Shown here piece by piece: positions 60,660-64,000 of a stretch of DNA of 64,000 nucleotides. The position numbers and the translations under genes are program-made. The stretch lies in contig NZ_CP110854.1 of NCBI RefSeq assembly GCF_027594745.1, forward strand, positions 930,001 to 994,000, in the 5' to 3' direction. Source of the stretch: Saprospira grandis (GTDB taxonomy: Bacteria; Bacteroidota; Bacteroidia; Chitinophagales; Saprospiraceae). The notes below the pieces were generated by a model. That model worked only from the letters and a program-made list of their open reading frames with translations, was not told the DNA's origin and did no database searches. How positions within the stretch are numbered: the first letter of the stretch is position 1; every line of letters starts with the position of its first letter.

Positions 60660-62234
60660 TTACCAAAGGCTCCACCATTGCTCCTCATCCTTTTGCTGAG
60701 GATCTATGGGGGTTAAGCTTTCTGCCAAACCAGAGCTGCCCAAATCTACGGCATTTGCTTCTGTTGTGGCTTGTTGTTTTTGGGCCTCATAAGCATATTT
60801 TTTGCGGCTAGGCTGAGCAAAATAGGCCTTCCAGGCTTGCTTGTTTTCTTCCTTGGCCAAAATGCGATCTACTTGCTCACAGAGCGCTTGGCCCTTCTCG
60901 GCCTGTACCATACGAACATAGTTCGCAAAACCCTTAATGCTGGCCAAAATAAATCCTTGGCCCCATTCTGCGGCTTGATAGCCTTTAGTTTCTATGGTAT
61001 GCAAACAAGCTCTAAATTTCTTCAATGTTTTGCGGTCTACAGCCACTTGCTCATTTACGGTAAGGCCCGTTACCTCTTGGCGGCGGCCCTTGCGCATAAT
61101 CTTGAGCTTTTTGGGGTGAATCACAAAGCCTTCATCTTGAATAATCTGCTGGGCCTGCCAAATTATACGGCTAATATTGCTCGTATCATTAGCCGAAAAA
61201 CTCAGGTCATCGGCATAGCGGCTATAGGTCCAACCTAACTTTTTGGCTACCCCCTCAAAACGGCGGTCCATGCGGCGGCAAAGCCAGTTGGTAATCGCTG
61301 GACTAGTAGGTGCGCCCTGTGGCAAATAGCGCTCTCCCTTTTGGGCATAATACAACTGTCCGTCAATTTCTACTTGGTCCACCTCGGGCTCTGTAGTTAA
61401 TAAGGCAAAGATAATAGACTGCTGCTCGGAGTAGCCCAAGCCCTTAAACATCCCCTTCACTCGAGGATAGGTTACGGTAGGAAAAAAGTCTTTGAGGTCC
61501 ATATTGATGACCAGCTCTTTTTTCTCATGCAGTTTAGCATTACTGACAATAGAGCGCTCTGGCACAAAGCCATGAGCCGCTTCATGCATCTCTAAGCGAG
61601 CAAGTACATTCTCTAAGAGCCAGTATTGGGCATTTTTAAGCATAGGGCGAGGGGCTGAAATCAGGCGTTTCCCTCCTGTTTTCTTGGCCAAATAAAAGCG
61701 CTCATAATGCGATACCGTAGAGAGCTTCCGCTGGAAACAAAGATAGCGCAAACGGCCCACAGAAATCTCCATAGCCTCTGCCAGCTCTTTAATATCTTTA
61801 AATGCAGGCAGATTTAAAGCCGCTAATTTTGCTAGATCAGCTTCTTCTTCACTCAAGCCAGCAGAATAGTCTTTACCCAAAAAGACAATACTCCGTTCTT
61901 TCTTTTCTTGCCAAGCCTTAGCGCGGGCTTCTTTCTCTGCCTTACGGCGCTCCTTGGTCTCCTCTCGGCGAGCCAAGGCATTCGCCATGCGTTTTTTACG
62001 CATTTCGGCCAGCATGCGCTCCTTATCTCGGAACATGCGTTGCTTCTCCATCAGCTCACGCAGCTCTCTTCGGAGAGCGCCCTTCTTTTGGATAATCTCC
62101 TCAGAGATTTTTGGAGCCTCTTCAGTGGTATCCCAAAAGCCGAGGCGTTTCATTTCTTCTAAGATATATTCCTCTTTAGAAGTTTGGCGGATACGGTCAT
62201 AAATCTGTTGACGGGTCATTCTGTGGTCAGACAT
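60660..62234 (-). CDS. Retron reverse transcriptase with coiled-coil N-terminal extension
   Basis: The protein has 524 residues from ATG 62234 (MSDHRMTRQQ); the frame stays open upstream but that part is the ncRNA. Residues 1-115 are highly charged helix (Lys/Glu/Arg coiled coil). Helical residues 145-175 precede the RT core: GGKRLISAPRP (188-198), the retron-specific NAKLH (NAxxH, 232-236), MDLKDFF with catalytic D246, QGAPTSP (306-312), catalytic YADD (340-343), and the retron VTG motif (388-390). A polar tail of about 50 residues ends it. It copies the msd part of the adjacent ncRNA into DNA while staying bound to the RNA. It works as an antiphage module with the neighbouring effector. Confidence 0.95.
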   Translation of the reverse strand: MSDHRMTRQQIYDRIRQTSKEEYILEEMKRLGFWDTTEEAPKISEEIIQKKGALRRELRELMEKQRMFRDKERMLAEMRKKRMANALARREETKERRKAEKEARAKAWQEKKERSIVFLGKDYSAGLSEEEADLAKLAALNLPAFKDIKELAEAMEISVGRLRYLCFQRKLSTVSHYERFYLAKKTGGKRLISAPRPMLKNAQYWLLENVLARLEMHEAAHGFVPERSIVSNAKLHEKKELVINMDLKDFFPTVTYPRVKGMFKGLGYSEQQSIIFALLTTEPEVDQVEIDGQLYYAQKGERYLPQGAPTSPAITNWLCRRMDRRFEGVAKKLGWTYSRYADDLSFSANDTSNISRIIWQAQQIIQDEGFVIHPKKLKIMRKGRRQEVTGLTVNEQVAVDRKTLKKFRACLHTIETKGYQAAEWGQGFILASIKGFANYVRMVQAEKGQALCEQVDRILAKEENKQAWKAYFAQPSRKKYAYEAQKQQATTEANAVDLGSSGLAESLTPIDPQQKDEEQWWSLW

Positions 62235-62251
62235 AGGGCGCAGATTGAGAC

Positions 62252-62318
62252 AAAAAAAAACTACTTTCAATTTGGGAGAACTAAGGCCAAAGCCCAGTTG
62301 ATCCAAAATTGAAAGTAG
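62252..62318 (-). terminator. Terminator-like hairpin between retron ncRNA and RT
   Basis: On the minus strand CTACTTTCAATTT(T)GG pairs with CC(C)AAATTGAAAGTAG around a loop of about 26 nt, followed at once by nine T. It lies between the a2 segment and the RT start, so it could release a short ncRNA transcript with partial readthrough into RT. Confidence 0.7.
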
Positions 62319-62331
62319 CTGCAAAAGAAAA

Positions 62332-62582
62332 AAGAAGGAGAGAAGATTTACTTCGTACAATCTTAGAACTAAGAGAATCAACTCCAGCGAACTGCCGTAG
62401 GTGCCCCTACTACGTTCCCTACAGAGTCTACGACTCGAAACCGCGTAGGGGACGTAGTAGGGGCACCTACGGCAGTTCGCATCATAAAGATTCTTCCTTA
62501 GTGAACAGTGAAGAGTAATATCGCTTGAACGCCGAAACAGCGCTCTTTTTGCAAGACTTTGTCTTCTCTTGATCCTTCTTTT
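62332..62582 (-). ncRNA. Retron msr-msd non-coding RNA
   Basis: Read on the minus strand. The a1 segment (62582-62562) contains AAGAAGG-ATCA-AGAGAAGA and pairs over 15 bases, apart from a 4-nt bulge, with a2 TCTTCTCTCCTTCTT (62346-62332); one or two more A-T pairs extend it. The msr part follows a1: a small hairpin AAGAC-AAA-GTCTT overlapping it, then GAGCGC-TGTTTCG-GCGTTC. The msd is a 36-bp hairpin (62387-62480). Downstream lie TCTTA-GTTC-TAAGA and AAGATT...AATCTT hairpins. The layout a1-msr-msd-a2-RT is that of a retron. The branching G cannot be set from sequence alone. Confidence 0.88.
62387..62480 (-). other. msd hairpin, 36-bp stem with inner stem-loop
   Basis: The arms 62387-62422 and 62445-62480 are complementary at 35 of 36 positions, the last being a G-T wobble. 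The 22-nt loop contains a second stem GAGTC-TAC-GACTC (62424-62436). It is GC-rich in an AT-rich setting. In a retron this is the template for the multicopy single-stranded DNA. Confidence 0.93.
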
Positions 62583-62627
62583 CAATATCTATATAGAGAT
62601 GCTTGTCATCCCCATTTGTCTGTTACA

Positions 62628-62656
62628 ATTATAGATATTCTTTAGCAGCTTGTCAA
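62628..62656 (-). promoter_or_regulatory. Consensus sigma-70-type promoter of the retron ncRNA
   Basis: On the minus strand TTGACA (62656-62651), a spacer of exactly 17 bp, and TATAAT (62633-62628). Transcription would begin near 62621, about 40 nt before a1. This is the Proteobacterial consensus rather than the TAnnTTTG element used elsewhere in the window. Confidence 0.8.
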
Positions 62657-62721
62657 GTTTTTATTTAAATTTTTTCAAAAAATTATCAAAATAGTGAAGC
62701 TTTGGTCCTTTTTGCGGTAGA

Positions 62722-62853
62722 CAGGCGGCGAAGCCGCCGCAGGCCTAGCGATGTGAAAGGGGGCGGCGAAGCCGCAGACCAAGGCCGTCAGGCCGCAGGG
62801 CCGAGCGAATAGCGAGCCCTGAAACGTAGCGCCTGCCGAAGGCAGGAGGCCCC
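62722..62853 (+). repeat. Dispersed GC-rich modular repeat, copy 13
   Basis: A clear copy: GGCGGCGAAGCCGCC, CTAGCGATGTGAAAGG, CAGACCAAGGC, GCAGGGCCGAGCGAATAGCG, CTGAAACGTAGCGCC, CCTGCCGAAGGCAGG and AGGCCCC plus an A run. It separates the WH-SWIM gene from the retron promoter. Confidence 0.87.
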
Positions 62854-62864
62854 AAAAAAAATCG

Positions 62865-64000
62865 CTAGATCAGTTTTCCAGTTTTGCGATTATGAGCCAT
62901 ACGAGTAGCTAGGATATGTTCGCAGGGGCCTTTGCGCAATTTATTCATTTGAAAATGGTTGCAATTGCATTCGGCTTGGACCATGCGGTCATCGGCATCG
63001 ATGAGGAGTTGGCATTGGTAATTGCGCTGTTGTCCTTTGATCTGTGCCGATAGTCGAGTTTGGCCATTTTGCTGCGACTCTGCCGATAAATTGCTGAGGC
63101 GGTTTTGGTCCAAAATCTTGTTGGCTTTTTCCTCCTGTGGCGAGGCAAAGCGGAGCAATTTCATATCGAGTGGTTCCCGATGCAATTCCCGCAGGCGGTA
63201 AACGCCTAGAGTAGGATCAAAAATCACTCGGCCCGCTTGGGTATAGGCTTGCAAGGAAGCGCTGACGATATCCGTACCTAACTCTAGGCGTTCGGCCAAG
63301 CTATCTACCGACTCGAAATAAGTGCTTTTGAGGGCCTCAAAAACGGTTTGTTTAGTCCAATCGTCTACCTCTAAGCGAGGGGCGAGCAGATCAAAATTGC
63401 CCGCTCTAGACCAATCGTTATCGGTCCAGCCAGAAAGACCCAAAGTAAAGACCATATCTCCCTCTAGTTGGGCCTCATAAAAAGAAGGCAAACCAGAGCC
63501 GAGGAAGCTAACCGTAAATTTTTTGGCTTGTGGAATCAGGCGCTCCAAGATGAGCAAACGGCGGCGGCCCCAAATGCGGACCTCCTCTGCTTTTGGCCCA
63601 TGATAAATAGAGCGGCGACAGATAATTTCTTTATTCCAAGGTTCTACCAGCACTTTAACGGGCTGCCCGGGGCGAAGCTGAAAGCGCAAAGAACGAGGGC
63701 CATGCGTTTCCTTAAAGCGGCGTAAAAGCTGGCAAATGCTATGAATGTCCATGGGATGCAAATCAAAGCGAATGAGTGGCATCGTCATGGCAGAGCTCAC
63801 TTGGAGGAAGCCGCGGACCCAGCTTTCGGGTAGGTCAATTTTGACCTCCTTATATAAATCTTGGTCCTCTGTTTGGATTTCAAAGCCAGAAGGATCTACC
63901 CGAAAATCGGTTTCCTTATAATTCCGAATCTTTTGAAACTCATTATAAAGGGCTGCAGAGTAATCAATATTGGTTGTTCCGCAAGAAAACTCATCAATAT
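62865..64000 (-). CDS. Winged-helix / SWIM zinc-finger protein (partial, N-terminus outside window), probable retron partner
   Basis: The frame is open to the window edge (378 codons visible) and begins inside sequence ...IDEFSCGTTNIDYSAALYNE, so the true start lies beyond 64000; the GTG at 63800 is not the start. About the middle, DDWTKQTVFEALKSTYFESV and SLAERLELGTDIVSASLQAY, GRVIFDPTLGVYRLRE fit a winged-helix domain. Near the C-terminus C-N-C-N-H-F...G-P-C-E-H is the SWIM pattern CxCx(n)CxH. The gene ends 209 bp upstream of the retron promoter on the same strand. A WH-SWIM protein is, as I recall, the partner of type XIII retrons, so it is probably the effector or DNA-sensing subunit. Confidence 0.8.
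   Translation of the reverse strand, partial: IDEFSCGTTNIDYSAALYNEFQKIRNYKETDFRVDPSGFEIQTEDQDLYKEVKIDLPESWVRGFLQVSSAMTMPLIRFDLHPMDIHSICQLLRRFKETHGPRSLRFQLRPGQPVKVLVEPWNKEIICRRSIYHGPKAEEVRIWGRRRLLILERLIPQAKKFTVSFLGSGLPSFYEAQLEGDMVFTLGLSGWTDNDWSRAGNFDLLAPRLEVDDWTKQTVFEALKSTYFESVDSLAERLELGTDIVSASLQAYTQAGRVIFDPTLGVYRLRELHREPLDMKLLRFASPQEEKANKILDQNRLSNLSAESQQNGQTRLSAQIKGQQRNYQCQLLIDADDRMVQAECNCNHFQMNKLRKGPCEHILATRMAHNRKTGKLI

Noticed and set aside
62235..62585. Upstream in-frame extension of the RT (MKRRIKRRQSLAKRALF...)
   Set aside because: It runs straight through the a2 segment, msd hairpin and msr; the low-quality translation is a by-product of structured RNA lacking stops. ATG 62234 is the likely start.
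62865..63800. Complete 311-residue SWIM protein starting at GTG 63800
   Set aside because: The frame is open and protein-like upstream to the window edge, so the gene is cut by the edge rather than starting there.

Overview
The window looks like a chromosomal segment of a gliding, predatory or filamentous member of the Bacteroidota, most likely a Saprospira-like organism (Saprospiria). The evidence is a giant SprB-repeat adhesin with a type IX secretion (T9SS) C-terminal domain, an OmpA/PD40/TPR protein of PorE type, the Bacteroidota-style arginine decarboxylase, lipoproteins with an LSSC lipobox, TAnnTTTG (-7) promoters, and a tmRNA whose tag reads GNTNYALAA. The genus is inference. Nothing here is plasmid- or phage-specific.

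Layout. 1-3.4 kb: a CHAT-like secreted protein (its C-terminus lies outside the window) and a glycosyltransferase. 3.4-13.8 kb: one 3458-residue surface adhesin. 13.8-17.4 kb: two dispersed repeats, a 21-bp tandem array, a methyltransferase coupled to a saccharopine/alanine-dehydrogenase-like enzyme, and tmRNA. 17.4-31.2 kb: an AT-rich stretch with a P-loop protein, then a type I restriction-modification operon enlarged with two HsdM subunits, a small PD-(D/E)XK protein, a GHKL-ATPase/nuclease protein and a frameshifted PDDEXK_4-type nuclease. 31.4-49.4 kb: mostly housekeeping genes (AlkB, arginine decarboxylase, OmpA protein, a self-sufficient P450-reductase fusion, RluA, an M42 peptidase, L25, Pth, a thioesterase, an FtsX-like permease, an acyltransferase). 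49.5-53.0 kb: a tandem family of small lipoproteins with one frameshifted copy and one 3' remnant. 53.3-60.3 kb: HemW, PepD, a 20-unit 22-bp hairpin array, and three co-directional envelope genes. 60.6-64 kb: a retron (reverse transcriptase, msr-msd ncRNA, its own consensus promoter) beside a winged-helix/SWIM zinc-finger gene cut by the window end.

The most interesting locus is the retron at the right end. The RT carries the NAxxH, YADD and VTG motifs. Its ncRNA can be drawn directly: a 15-bp a1/a2 pairing encloses an msr hairpin and a 36-bp msd hairpin. The WH-SWIM neighbour matches the effector type I recall from retron class XIII. A second theme is a modular GC-rich repeat, about 14 copies all between genes, with a conserved scaffold and stems that differ between copies but stay self-complementary. 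It is sometimes linked to a triple-hairpin cassette. A third is the 22-bp array, in which many units form a small hairpin with compensating stem changes.
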